From positions 1 to 13,535 of the forward strand of contig JANNRR010000194.1 of the NCBI GenBank assembly GCA_031401675.1: 13,535 nt of DNA. Reading direction: 5' to 3'. Below the pieces are notes generated by a model that was not told the origin of the DNA, ran no database searches, and was given only the letters and a program-made list of their open reading frames with translations. Numbering within the stretch: position 1 is the first letter of the stretch; the number at the start of each line of letters is the position of its first letter. The position numbers were made by a program, and so were the translations under genes. Below, one piece after another: positions 6,357 through 13,535 of the stretch. This stretch comes from JANNRR01 sp031401675. GTDB lineage: Bacteria > Pseudomonadota > Alphaproteobacteria > Rhodobacterales > Rhodobacteraceae.

Positions 6357-7153
6357 TGCCGCGCCTGGTCTTTACCATCCTGGGCTGCGGCTCGTCGGGC
6401 GGCGTGCCACGCCTTGGCGGCGATTGGGGCGACTGCGATCCGGCAGACAAGCGCAACGCCCGCCGCCGTTGTTCGCTGCTGGTCGAACGCCACGATAGCG
6501 GCGGCACCACACGGGTGCTGATCGACACCTCGCCCGACATGCGGGCGCAACTGCTGGATGCCGGGGTCGGCACCCTTGATGCCGTCGTCTATACCCACAG
6601 CCACGCCGATCATGTGCACGGCATCGACGACCTGCGCCAGGTGGTGTTCAACATGCGCCGCCGCCTGCCGGTCTGGGCCGACAGCCCGACGCAGGAGGCG
6701 CTGTATGCCCGCTTCGGCTATGCCTTCATGCAGCCTGCCGACAGTCCCTACCCGCCGATCCTCGACATGAACACGATCCGCGGCGATGTCGAGATTGCCG
6801 GGCCCGGCGGCCTGATCCGCCTGCAACCGTTCAAGGTGGACCACGGCTCGATGGATGCCCTGGGGTTTCGCATCGAGGCGCTCGCCTACCTGCCTGATGT
6901 GCTTGATATCTATCCGGAAAGCTGGCTCCAGCTGCAGCGGCTCGACTGCTGGGTGCTGGATGCGCTGCGCCGCAAGCCGCACCCGACCCATGCGCATCTT
7001 GCGCGGTCGCTGGACTGGATCGCACGCGCCAGCCCGCGCCGCGCCGTGCTGACCAACATGCATATCGATCTGGACTACCGCACCCTCGATGCCGAAACCC
7101 CGTCAAATGTCTGCCCGGCACATGACGGGCTGACCATCGCCTACGACCTTTGA
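6356..7153 (+). CDS. MBL-fold metallo-hydrolase, PhnP-like
   Basis: A 265-residue metallo-beta-lactamase-fold hydrolase related to PhnP phosphodiesterases. After a Gly-rich first strand (LGCGSSGGVPRLGG, residues 9-22), a Cys-bearing loop follows (C27, C39; WGDCDP), similar to the zinc-binding loop of PhnP. The metal motif HSHADH is at residues 81-86, and further candidate ligands are His163 (VDHGSM), Asp181 (YLPDV) and His236 (NMHIDLD). The C-terminus VCPAHDGL is typical of this branch. No phn (C-P lyase) genes are nearby, so a phosphonate role is not indicated and the substrate is unknown; cyclic phosphodiesters are the family's known type. The start overlaps the tatD stop by one base (TGATG). 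Confidence 0.9.
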   Translation: MPRLVFTILGCGSSGGVPRLGGDWGDCDPADKRNARRRCSLLVERHDSGGTTRVLIDTSPDMRAQLLDAGVGTLDAVVYTHSHADHVHGIDDLRQVVFNMRRRLPVWADSPTQEALYARFGYAFMQPADSPYPPILDMNTIRGDVEIAGPGGLIRLQPFKVDHGSMDALGFRIEALAYLPDVLDIYPESWLQLQRLDCWVLDALRRKPHPTHAHLARSLDWIARASPRRAVLTNMHIDLDYRTLDAETPSNVCPAHDGLTIAYDL

Positions 7154-8092
7154 ATGCAGGCGCTGATCGAGGTCATCCTTCCGGTGTTTCTGGTGATCGG
7201 CTTTGGCTATGCCGCCGCCTGGCGCGGCCTGTTCGACAGTGGCGCGGTCGACGGCGTCATGCGGTTCGCGCAGAATTTCGCGGTGCCCTGCCTGCTGTTC
7301 AAATCGCTGGCGGGGCTTGATCTGGCAGCCAGCTACGATCTGGGACTGTTTGCCAGCTTCTACCTTGCGGCCTTTGCCAGCTTCGGCCTCGGGTATCTCG
7401 GGGCCCGCCGCCTGTTCAACCGACCGGTGACCGACGCGATCGCAATCGGCTTTGCCTGCCTGTTCTCCAACTCGCTGTTGCTCGGCCTGCCGATCACCGA
7501 ACGCGCCTACGGGCCTGATGCCCTGTCCGGCAACTATGCCATCATCTCGATCCACGCGCCGCTGTTCTACGGCTTTGGCATCACCTGTATGGAACTGGCG
7601 CGCAGCCACGGTCAGGGGCTGACGATGGCCAAACTGAGCCTGCAGGTCCTGCGCGCCATCTTCAGCCAGCCGCTGGTGATCGGGATCACTCTGGGTTTCA
7701 TCGTGAACCTGTCGGGGCTTGCCCTCCCGGTCACCGTGCAGGCCGCCGTCGACATGATGGCGCGCGCCGCAATTCCGACCGCGCTGTTCGGGCTTGGCGG
7801 CGTGCTGCTGCGCTATCGCCCCGAAGGCGACATGAAGGCCATCGCCATGATTTGCATCCTGTCGCTGCTGGTGCATCCGGCCCTGACCTATCTGCTGGGC
7901 CGGTTCGGATTTCATCTCGACATCCAGCAGATGCGCTCGGCTGTGGTAACGGCGGCAATGGCTCCGGGGGTCAACGCCTTCATGTTCGCCAACCTGTACG
8001 GGGTCGCTAAGCGGGTGACGGCCTCTGCGGTGCTGATTGCCACTGCCGCCTCGGTCGTCACCGCCTGGGGCTGGCTGGCGCTGCTTGGGTAG
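7154..8092 (+). CDS. AEC-family (auxin efflux carrier-like) membrane transporter
   Basis: A 312-residue inner-membrane protein with about eight to ten hydrophobic segments. It opens with a membrane helix (LIEVILPVFLVIGFGYAAA) and the paired-helix pattern FAVPCLLFKSLAG that marks the AEC family. A middle segment (GLPITERAYG) and a second repeat half (about 165-312, with VPxA-like AAIPTALFGLGG) complete the usual two-fold layout. Bacterial relatives move organic acids such as malonate or malate, or are uncharacterised; the substrate cannot be read here. The ATG directly follows the upstream stop (TGAATG) and no separate ribosome binding site is evident, so translation is likely coupled. It is the last gene of the plus-strand string. 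Confidence 0.9.
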   Translation: MQALIEVILPVFLVIGFGYAAAWRGLFDSGAVDGVMRFAQNFAVPCLLFKSLAGLDLAASYDLGLFASFYLAAFASFGLGYLGARRLFNRPVTDAIAIGFACLFSNSLLLGLPITERAYGPDALSGNYAIISIHAPLFYGFGITCMELARSHGQGLTMAKLSLQVLRAIFSQPLVIGITLGFIVNLSGLALPVTVQAAVDMMARAAIPTALFGLGGVLLRYRPEGDMKAIAMICILSLLVHPALTYLLGRFGFHLDIQQMRSAVVTAAMAPGVNAFMFANLYGVAKRVTASAVLIATAASVVTAWGWLALLG

Positions 8093-8095
8093 GCG

Positions 8096-8875
8096 CTACC
8101 GCGCCGCCCCGAACATCCCGACGGCGTTGCCTTCAAAGGCATCGATCCTGAGCGTGCCACCAATCTGCTCGCCGCTTGCCCCGAAGAAACTGCCCTGTAT
8201 GTCGCTGCCAAAGATGGAGACATCGGTACTGGTCAGGCTGGTGACGAATGTCCCGTTGACGATCGTGCCCGGAACGAACTTGAAAACCGCCGTCAGGTCC
8301 GCCGGAAAGCCGCCGACGATACGGCCGTTGATCGTCGCAGTGGCAAAATCCGGGGTGATCGCGATCTTGCCCTGGCCGGAATTTGGCGCGCCGTCGATCA
8401 TCACAACTTCACCGCGATAGGTAGTGTTGCCAGTGACGGGCAGGTTCGCCAGTGCCGTCTGGTTGCCGCCGACCAGAAAATTGGTGATCACGCCGTTGAC
8501 GCCAATGTCGTCGATGACGCTCAGATACAGGATATCCGGGGTCAGTGGATTGCCCGCCAACGAGGTATCGGCCAAGAGGAAAAGGGTGCCAAACGCATCC
8601 TCATACTCTCCCGCAGCCGTCAGCGTCACCGGTGTCGTGGTACCGTTGATCGTCACGTCGGCTGTGTTGGCGCCGGTGAACCGGATGGTAATGGCGTCGG
8701 AATAGGTCGTGCTGTTGCCGGTGCCATTCACCAGCACTCCCGGTGACGCAACGGCAGCGAACGAGCGCCCGACTAGCTGATCCGGGTTTGACCACAGGCT
8801 GCCAACCCCACCGCCACCGCCACTGCCGCAGGCGGCAAGCATCACACCCGCTGCAAGGACCGCAAAATGCCGCAT
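8096..8875 (-). CDS. Lipoprotein with transferrin-binding-protein-like beta-barrel
   Basis: A 259-residue predicted lipoprotein. The signal peptide ends in the lipobox LAAC (Cys16), followed by a Gly-rich spacer. The rest is rich in Thr, Asn, Gly and alternating hydrophobic residues, as in an eight-stranded surface barrel. The C-terminus (GGTLRID… then VGMFGAAR) matches the ending of TbpB/Slam-dependent or factor H-binding-like barrels (typically …GxFGAxR). In pathogens such barrels bind host iron proteins; in free-living Rhodobacterales the role is unknown. ATG 8875 is preferred over an in-frame TTG six bases earlier, because GGGGA sits about 6 nt before the ATG. The gene follows the importer genes on the same strand after 115 nt, so it may be read from them or from its own promoter. 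Confidence 0.72.
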   Translation of the reverse strand: MRHFAVLAAGVMLAACGSGGGGGVGSLWSNPDQLVGRSFAAVASPGVLVNGTGNSTTYSDAITIRFTGANTADVTINGTTTPVTLTAAGEYEDAFGTLFLLADTSLAGNPLTPDILYLSVIDDIGVNGVITNFLVGGNQTALANLPVTGNTTYRGEVVMIDGAPNSGQGKIAITPDFATATINGRIVGGFPADLTAVFKFVPGTIVNGTFVTSLTSTDVSIFGSDIQGSFFGASGEQIGGTLRIDAFEGNAVGMFGAAR

Positions 8876-8990
8876 GTTCAATCCCCAAGTCTCAATTTCC
8901 GCTGCCCGACAGATGCGGCAAGGTTAATCGAAGATCAAGACGATAACCGGCCCGATTATGGCATGGCGCAAGACAGTGTGTTGCACCGCC
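8876..8990 (-). promoter_or_regulatory. Intergenic gap between permease 2 and the lipoprotein gene
   Basis: This 115-nt gap probably holds a promoter or leader for the lipoprotein gene. A ribosome binding site, GGGGA, lies at about 8882-8886 on the minus strand. A symmetric AT-edged element spans 8943-8959 (ATAATCG-GGC-CGGTTAT on the minus strand, a 7-bp stem with one G-T pair). It could be an operator or a weak stem after the importer genes; no T-run follows. No clear -35/-10 boxes are assigned. Confidence 0.35.
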
Positions 8991-9929
8991 CTACCCCGGC
9001 GAAACACCCCGCAGCCGCTCCGACCGCCGCCGCAGCAATTCCACTGTTGCCAGCAGCGCGATGGAGACCACCACCAGAATCGTCGCCACTGCCAGAATGG
9101 CCGGGCTGATCGCTTCGCGGATGCCGTTCCACATCTGGCGCGGGATGGTCTGCTGTTCCGGCCCGGCGATGAACAGCACCGCTACCACCTCGTCAAAGCT
9201 GGTGACAAAAGCGAACAGCGCACCCGAAATCACCCCCGGCAGGATCAGCGGCATGATCACCCGAAAGAATGTCACGCGCGGGTTGGCACCAAGGCTGGCG
9301 GACGCACGGATCAGCGACTGATCGAACCCCGCCAGCGTTGCGGTAACGGTGATGATCACGAACGGGATGCCCAGCGTCGCATGCGCCATGATGATGCCGA
9401 GGTAGGTCGACGTAAGGCGCCCGCAGTCAAGGCCGACGATGCTGCAGGGGCTGGAGTAGAAGAAGAACAGGCCGGTGGCGATGATGATGATCGGCACGAT
9501 CATCGGGCTGATCAGAATGGCCATGATCACCCGGCGATAAGGCATTTCGGGGCGGCTGAGGCCCAAAGCCGCCAGGGTTCCCAGAAGCGTGGCCAGAATC
9601 GTGGCCCAGAACCCGACGATCAGCGAATTCCTTGCCGCCCTGATCCACGCCGCATTGGCCCAGGCGTCCGCCCACCAACTGCTTCCCCGTGCGCCCTCGG
9701 GCGTTTGCATCCCGAATGTCAGCAGCGAGTCATACCAGCGCAACGAATAACCCGTGGGGTCGAACGACAGCATCTTTTGCGTGAAGGTGAAATAGGGCTC
9801 GGCATTGAACGACAGCGGGATCACGATCAGGATTGGCGCCACCAGAAAGATGAAGATTGCAGCGCAGATCACGCGGTAGGCATAGTGCCACACGCGTTCC
9901 AGCGGGCTTGCATAGATGGGAAGGGCCAT
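8991..9929 (-). CDS. ABC transporter permease 2 (PotC-like, spermidine/putrescine type)
   Basis: A 312-residue inner-membrane permease with six predicted helices. The first is at about 18-40, and the rest lie between about 102 and 297. The cytoplasmic EAA loop that docks on the ATPase is at about 208-231 (IRASASLGANP…MPLILPG). Two cysteines, Cys162 and Cys169, lie in a short segment after a helix (SSPCSIVGLDCG) likely to face the periplasm and could form a disulfide. The ATG is 12 nt after permease 1's stop, with AAGGA about 8 nt before it, partly inside the upstream gene. With permease 1 it forms the membrane channel of the importer. Confidence 0.92.
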   Translation of the reverse strand: MALPIYASPLERVWHYAYRVICAAIFIFLVAPILIVIPLSFNAEPYFTFTQKMLSFDPTGYSLRWYDSLLTFGMQTPEGARGSSWWADAWANAAWIRAARNSLIVGFWATILATLLGTLAALGLSRPEMPYRRVIMAILISPMIVPIIIIATGLFFFYSSPCSIVGLDCGRLTSTYLGIIMAHATLGIPFVIITVTATLAGFDQSLIRASASLGANPRVTFFRVIMPLILPGVISGALFAFVTSFDEVVAVLFIAGPEQQTIPRQMWNGIREAISPAILAVATILVVVSIALLATVELLRRRSERLRGVSPG

Positions 9930-9941
9930 CCGTCGCGTCCT

Positions 9942-11195
9942 TCAACCGAGCTTAAGGTTGTCGATGCCGATCAACCGGTCATAAAGCCAGTAAAGCACCA
10001 GCACGCCCGCCAGCAGCATCGCCGACAGCGCCGAGGCCAGAGACCAGTTCGACTTGTCCATGTGGAAATCGATGAAGTTGGAGATCAGCTGCCCATCCGC
10101 CCCGCCGACCAGCGCGGGCGTGATGTAATATCCGACGGCCAGAATGAACACCAACAACGCCCCGGCCCCGATGCCCGGCAGAGTCTGCGGCAGATAGATC
10201 CGGCGGAACGTCGTCCAGCTTGTCGCGCCAAGCGAGCGTGCGGCTCGGGCATAGGATGGCGGGATGGTCTTCATCACCGAATAGAGCGGCAGGATCATGA
10301 ACGGCAGCAGCACATGGCTCATCACGATGATGGTGCCGGTCTGATTGTACATCATCTCCAGCCGGGCATCGTCGGCGATCAGCCCAAGCGCCAACAGCAT
10401 CTCATTCACCACGCCCTGCCCCTGCAACACCACGATCCAGCTGGTGGTGCGCACCAGAAGCGAGGTCCAGAACGGCAGCAACACCAGCACCATCAGCAGG
10501 TTGGCGCGGGCCAGCGGCAAGACCGCCAACAGGTGCGCCACCGGGAATGCCAGCACCAGACAGATCAGCGTGATCAGACCCGACAGGATAAAGGTCTTGG
10601 CGAACAGATAAAGATAGATCCGGGTATTCTCCGGAACCTTCTGAATCGTCCCGTCCGCGGCGCGTTCATTGTCGGTGGAAATCAGGTAGAAGTCCGCTGT
10701 ATAGGCCGACGAAGCGCTGCGCAGCGCCTGCCAGACGGCCGGATCGGCCCACTTCTTGTCCAGCACAATCAACGCCTGCTTGTAGGGCGGTGCCAGCTTG
10801 TCGGCCACACGCACAGTGGCGGTGATCAGGGACCGGGTTTCGGGCAAAGTGTAGTTCACCCGCGTGCCCGCGATCCCGCCGGTCTTGTTTGCCTTCATTG
10901 ATTGGAAATCCGAGGCCAGCGCGGCAAAGGCAGCTTCGTCCGGCGCGGTTCCTTCGGGATTGGCCGCAAACCATGACTTCAACCCCGGCGCATTGGCCGA
11001 AAACCCATCGTGATAGACCGAGCGGTGCAACATCTGCCCGATTGGCAGGACGAAGGTTACCATGATGAACAACAACAACGGGGCCACAAGAAGGAATGCC
11101 CGGCGCTTGGCACGCCACCCGGCGGCGGCCAACGCGGCTTTGAGCAGGCGGCCGTCGGATGTCTTGAGCGGGGCGCTCGCGGAAGCCTCGGGCAT
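9942..11195 (-). CDS. ABC transporter permease 1 (PotB-like) with long periplasmic insertion
   Basis: A 417-residue permease, about 120 residues longer than a usual PotB-type subunit. After a cytoplasmic tail, helix 1 spans about 34-56. Residues about 57-193 are a hydrophilic insertion predicted to lie in the periplasm, before helix 2 (about 194-222). The remaining helices and an EAA loop (ARAARSLGATS…LPQTLPG) are normal. The ATG at 11195 is chosen; a GTG at 11255 would place a strong hairpin inside the coding region and start only 3 nt after the upstream stop. AAGGA lies about 13 nt before the ATG, somewhat far. The insertion might touch the binding protein or the solute; that is inference. 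Confidence 0.9.
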   Translation of the reverse strand: MPEASASAPLKTSDGRLLKAALAAAGWRAKRRAFLLVAPLLLFIMVTFVLPIGQMLHRSVYHDGFSANAPGLKSWFAANPEGTAPDEAAFAALASDFQSMKANKTGGIAGTRVNYTLPETRSLITATVRVADKLAPPYKQALIVLDKKWADPAVWQALRSASSAYTADFYLISTDNERAADGTIQKVPENTRIYLYLFAKTFILSGLITLICLVLAFPVAHLLAVLPLARANLLMVLVLLPFWTSLLVRTTSWIVVLQGQGVVNEMLLALGLIADDARLEMMYNQTGTIIVMSHVLLPFMILPLYSVMKTIPPSYARAARSLGATSWTTFRRIYLPQTLPGIGAGALLVFILAVGYYITPALVGGADGQLISNFIDFHMDKSNWSLASALSAMLLAGVLVLYWLYDRLIGIDNLKLG

Positions 11196-11230
11196 GAGCG
11201 GCAGTCTTTCCTTCAGACCGTCAGGGAAAC

Positions 11231-11250
11231 GGGGGGCTCGAAAGCCCCCC
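11231..11250 (-). terminator. Strong hairpin between binding-protein and permease 1 genes
   Basis: A perfect 8-bp G/C-rich stem, GGGGGGCT-TTCG-AGCCCCCC on the minus strand, begins 8 nt after the binding-protein stop codon. It is followed by only GTTTCCC, not a full T-run. It therefore fits a leaky terminator or a 3'-end-protecting stem rather than a complete stop. Such hairpins after binding-protein genes reduce transcript for the downstream permeases. Confidence 0.65.
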
Positions 11251-11258
11251 GCCACTGG

Positions 11259-12335
11259 TCAGTTCGTGGCCAGCCAGGCGTTGAAACGCTCGTTCAGTTC
11301 CGCGTCCTTGTCGACCCAGAATTCAAAGTTGGATTCCAGCGCGTTGGACAGGTTGACCGGCGAGGTCGGCAGGTTGGGCACCATGTCGGTCACGCCATCC
11401 TTGAACATCAGCGGCTCGTTGAAGGCCGATTTGCGGGCCGGGCCATAGCTGATCTGCATGGCCTGGGCGCGTAGCCCTTCGGTTGACGTGGCATACGCGA
11501 TGAATTTCATCGCGTCTTCCTTGTTCGGCGCGCCTTTTGGCACGGCATACATTTCGTTTTCATAGATCTGACCATCCCAGACGATCTGGAATGGTTTGCC
11601 TTCGGTCATCGCCGCGTTGAAGATACGCCCGTTATAAGCCGAGGTCATCGCCACTTCGCCGTCCGCCAGCAATTGCGGCGGCTGTGCACCGGCTTCCCAC
11701 CAGACCGTTTCCGCCTTGATCGTATCCAGCTTTGCAAAGGCCCGGTCCAGCCCCTCGGGCGTGCTCAACAGCGCGTAAACGTCTGCCGGGGCCACGCCGT
11801 CGCCCAGAAGGGCGAATTCCAGCATGGTCTTGGCGCCCTTGCGCAACCCGCGCTTGCCGGGGAACTTTGCCAGATCAAAGAAGTCCGCCGCCGTTTTCGG
11901 ACCTTCGCCTGCCGGATATTTCGAGGTGTCATAGGCATAGACCTGCGCCCAGATGTCGGTCGAAACCGCGCATTCGGTCACTGCGCCGGGCAGGAAATCG
12001 TCCATCGCGGCCACGCCGTCGCTGCCGGCAGGCAGAATGGCGGGGTCGATAACCTCCAGCAGGCCCTCGTCGCACAGCCGGATCGCGTCGGCATATTCGA
12101 TCGAGACGACGTCCATCGTGACATTGCCCGCCTCGACCATCGCCTTGACCGGGGTTGCCGGGTTGTCGCTGTCGATCATCACCGTGGCAATGCCCGACGA
12201 CGCGGCAAACGGCTTCACATGCGCTTCGGTCTGGGCTTCGCCATAGGCGCCGCCCCAGGACATGACGGTCAGTTCGGCATGTGCTGCATAAGACACGAAG
12301 GTCAGGGCCGTTGACAGGATAAGTAGCTTCTTCAT
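11259..12335 (-). CDS. ABC transporter periplasmic binding protein (PotD/PotF-like)
   Basis: A 358-residue extracellular solute-binding protein. The signal peptide ends at Ala-His-Ala20, and the mature protein begins ELTVMSWGGAYG, the usual opening of the spermidine/putrescine-binding group (COG0687). Two lobes are expected, with aromatic and acidic cleft residues in VWWEAGAQP (about 215-223) and VWDGQIYENEMY. Two cysteines, Cys88 and Cys122, could form a disulfide. The ligand is not provable: polyamines are known for the family, but relatives bind other cationic or small organic solutes. ATG 12335 has GGGAG 7 nt upstream. The gene lies between two strong hairpins, suggesting a separately stabilised mRNA. 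Confidence 0.92.
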   Translation of the reverse strand: MKKLLILSTALTFVSYAAHAELTVMSWGGAYGEAQTEAHVKPFAASSGIATVMIDSDNPATPVKAMVEAGNVTMDVVSIEYADAIRLCDEGLLEVIDPAILPAGSDGVAAMDDFLPGAVTECAVSTDIWAQVYAYDTSKYPAGEGPKTAADFFDLAKFPGKRGLRKGAKTMLEFALLGDGVAPADVYALLSTPEGLDRAFAKLDTIKAETVWWEAGAQPPQLLADGEVAMTSAYNGRIFNAAMTEGKPFQIVWDGQIYENEMYAVPKGAPNKEDAMKFIAYATSTEGLRAQAMQISYGPARKSAFNEPLMFKDGVTDMVPNLPTSPVNLSNALESNFEFWVDKDAELNERFNAWLATN

Positions 12336-12469
12336 ACGTTTACTCCCAGGTTGAATGTCAGCTTCTCATGTTGACCGCTTTGCGCGGCATTCTTGGCTCG
12401 CCGCGCGTGCGCGACTGTCGTCCTCTGCCGCGCACGCGCGACCGTCTTCCCCTCCCAGGGCGGACAGGG
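12336..12469 (-). other. Intergenic leader between ATPase and binding-protein genes
   Basis: This 134-nt gap is unusually long within an otherwise compact operon. It contains a strong inverted repeat (12402-12440, listed separately) and, near the binding-protein start, the ribosome binding site GGGAG. It may hold an internal promoter for the binding-protein gene, but no boxes are assigned. Confidence 0.5.
12402..12440 (-). repeat. Perfect 12-bp inverted repeat (attenuator-like stem-loop)
   Basis: CGCGCGTGCGCG (12402-12413) and CGCGCACGCGCG (12429-12440) are exact reverse complements separated by a 15-nt loop. The stem is entirely G/C apart from one A/T pair and lies about 29 nt after the ATPase stop. 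No T-run follows, so it is more likely an mRNA-processing or stabilising stem, or a Rho-related pause, than a simple terminator. Confidence 0.7.
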
Positions 12470-13535
12470 TCACATCGGATCAAGCGCGCGCGCATCCTGC
12501 GGCGCCCAGCCGATGCTGATCTTTTCACCGGCCTCCAGCCGGCGCTGGCCCAGTGTGTTGCGCGACTTTATCACGAAATCCTCGGTTCCCGCGACTTTCA
12601 GTCGGGTCCGAAAAATGTCGCCCATATAGATGAACTCCTTGACCTCGGCCTCGATGGTGTGCGCGCCGACGGGCAACAGCTCCGGCTTGAACTCGACCCG
12701 TTCCGGGCGGATCGACACCAGCGTTTTCTGCCCCTTGGCCGTGACGTTCACCGGCGTCGCGTCGATCAATTCGCCGGATTGCAGGCGCACCAGCGCCCGC
12801 CCGGACCCGATTTCCTCGACGGTGCCAAGCAGCTTGTTGTTCTCGCCGATGAACTGCGCGACAAAGCTGTTTTCCGGGCGTTCATACAGATCGGACGGGG
12901 TCGCCAGCTGCTGGATGCGCCCGTCGTTGAACACCGCGACCCGGTCGCTCATGGTCAAGGCCTCGCTCTGATCGTGCGTCACATAAACCACCGTGACCCC
13001 CAACCGCTCATGCAGGTGCTTGATTTCAAACTGCATATGCTCGCGCAATTGCTTGTCCAACGCCCCCAGCGGCTCGTCCATCAGCACCAGCTCCGGCTCG
13101 AATACCAGCGCCCGGGCCAGCGCGATGCGCTGCTGCTGACCGCCCGACAGTTGTGCCGGCCGCCGGTTGCCGAACGCCGCCATTTGCACCATTTCCAGCG
13201 CCCGCTTTACCGCCGCTTCGCGGTCCGCCCGCGCCAAGCCGCGCACCTCCAGCGGAAATGCCAGATTCTCGTTCACCGACATGTGCGGGAACAGCGCGTA
13301 ATTCTGGAACACCATGCCAATGCCGCGCTTGTGCGGCGGCACCGAGTTTATCGGTTGCCCTGCCAACCTGATCTCGCCGTTGGTAGCAGTCTCGAAGCCG
13401 GCCAGCATCATCAGACAAGTAGTCTTGCCCGATCCCGACGGCCCCAGCATGGTCAGGAACTCGCCCTTGCCGATGCCAAGGTTCAGATCCTTGACCACCA
13501 GCGTTTCGCCGTCATAACTTTTCTGCACACGGTCG
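12470..13535 (-). CDS. ABC transporter ATP-binding protein (PotA-like), N-terminus beyond right edge
   Basis: The ATPase of the importer. The frame stays open to the right edge (…DRVQKSYDGE), so the true start lies outside; a GTG at 13528 is in frame but would cut the first strand of the fold. Counting from that GTG: Walker A GPSGSGKTT (29-37), Q-loop Gln75 (FQNYALFPHM), signature LSGGQQQR (127-134), Walker B ELVLMDEP (about 146-153), and the switch His185 (VTHDQSEA). The C-terminal part (about 230-352) is a TOBE-type regulatory domain with VSIRPERVEF, typical of the PotA/MalK group. It hydrolyses ATP in the cytoplasm to power import through the two permeases encoded downstream. Confidence 0.94.
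   Translation of the reverse strand, partial: DRVQKSYDGETLVVKDLNLGIGKGEFLTMLGPSGSGKTTCLMMLAGFETATNGEIRLAGQPINSVPPHKRGIGMVFQNYALFPHMSVNENLAFPLEVRGLARADREAAVKRALEMVQMAAFGNRRPAQLSGGQQQRIALARALVFEPELVLMDEPLGALDKQLREHMQFEIKHLHERLGVTVVYVTHDQSEALTMSDRVAVFNDGRIQQLATPSDLYERPENSFVAQFIGENNKLLGTVEEIGSGRALVRLQSGELIDATPVNVTAKGQKTLVSIRPERVEFKPELLPVGAHTIEAEVKEFIYMGDIFRTRLKVAGTEDFVIKSRNTLGQRRLEAGEKISIGWAPQDARALDPM

Noticed and set aside
6356..7153. Assignment as phnP of a C-P lyase operon
   Set aside because: No other phn genes are present; the neighbours are tatD and an AEC transporter, so only family-level similarity is claimed.
8958..10901. 647-codon open frame on the plus strand across the permease genes
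   Set aside because: Its product is low-complexity (rich in Gln, Arg, His, Asp) with no recognisable domain. It lies antisense to two well-supported ABC permeases. Long antisense frames are common in GC-rich genomes.
11196..11255. GTG start for permease 1 adding 20 residues
   Set aside because: The added segment covers a strong hairpin and encodes no conserved sequence. ATG 11195 gives the normal cytoplasmic tail before helix 1.

Overview
The window looks like a chromosomal segment from a high-GC alphaproteobacterium, most likely of the order Rhodobacterales (Rhodobacteraceae). This rests on the GC-rich third codon positions, the type of the proteins, and the gene order SPOR lipoprotein - DD-carboxypeptidase - tmk - holB - tatD - metallo-beta-lactamase-fold hydrolase, which I associate with that group. 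No database search was possible.

Layout. (1) Positions 1-1107 hold no intact gene. They carry the first codons of an IS66-type accessory protein running off the left edge, a dense set of inverted repeats, two kinds of short tandem repeat, and a small remnant of an IS1380-family transposase. (2) A tRNA-Ser(UGA) gene (minus strand, 1108-1197) separates this debris from intact genes. Its 3' end faces the debris, as expected if it once served as an integration site. (3) Positions 1406-8092 form one tightly packed plus-strand gene string: a lipoprotein with a divergent RlpA-like barrel and a SPOR domain, a penicillin-binding D,D-carboxypeptidase, thymidylate kinase, the DNA polymerase III delta-prime subunit, a TatD-type metal-dependent hydrolase, a PhnP-like metallo-hydrolase and an AEC-family membrane transporter. 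Five of the six junctions have gaps of 7 nt or less or overlapping stop/start codons; the first has 20 nt. This suggests co-transcription and translational coupling. (4) Positions 8096-13535 are minus strand. Transcription enters from the right edge and runs through an ABC importer of the spermidine/putrescine (Pot) type in the order ATPase, periplasmic binding protein, permease 1, permease 2. A lipoprotein with a transferrin-binding-protein-like beta-barrel ending follows. The two strings converge with only 3 nt between their stop codons.

How the genes work together. The plus-strand string joins cell-wall remodelling and septal peptidoglycan recognition (SPOR protein, carboxypeptidase) with dTTP supply and replisome clamp loading (tmk, holB) and two metal-dependent hydrolases. 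The minus-strand string encodes a complete importer for a small, probably cationic organic solute. The binding-protein gene is bracketed by two strong mRNA hairpins, a usual way of giving the binding protein more transcript than the membrane parts. I found no clear new biological system. The points most worth checking are the RlpA-like barrel without recognisable catalytic residues, the permease with an unusually long periplasmic insertion, the TbpB-like lipoprotein beside a Pot-type importer, and the repeat-rich island edge next to tRNA-Ser.
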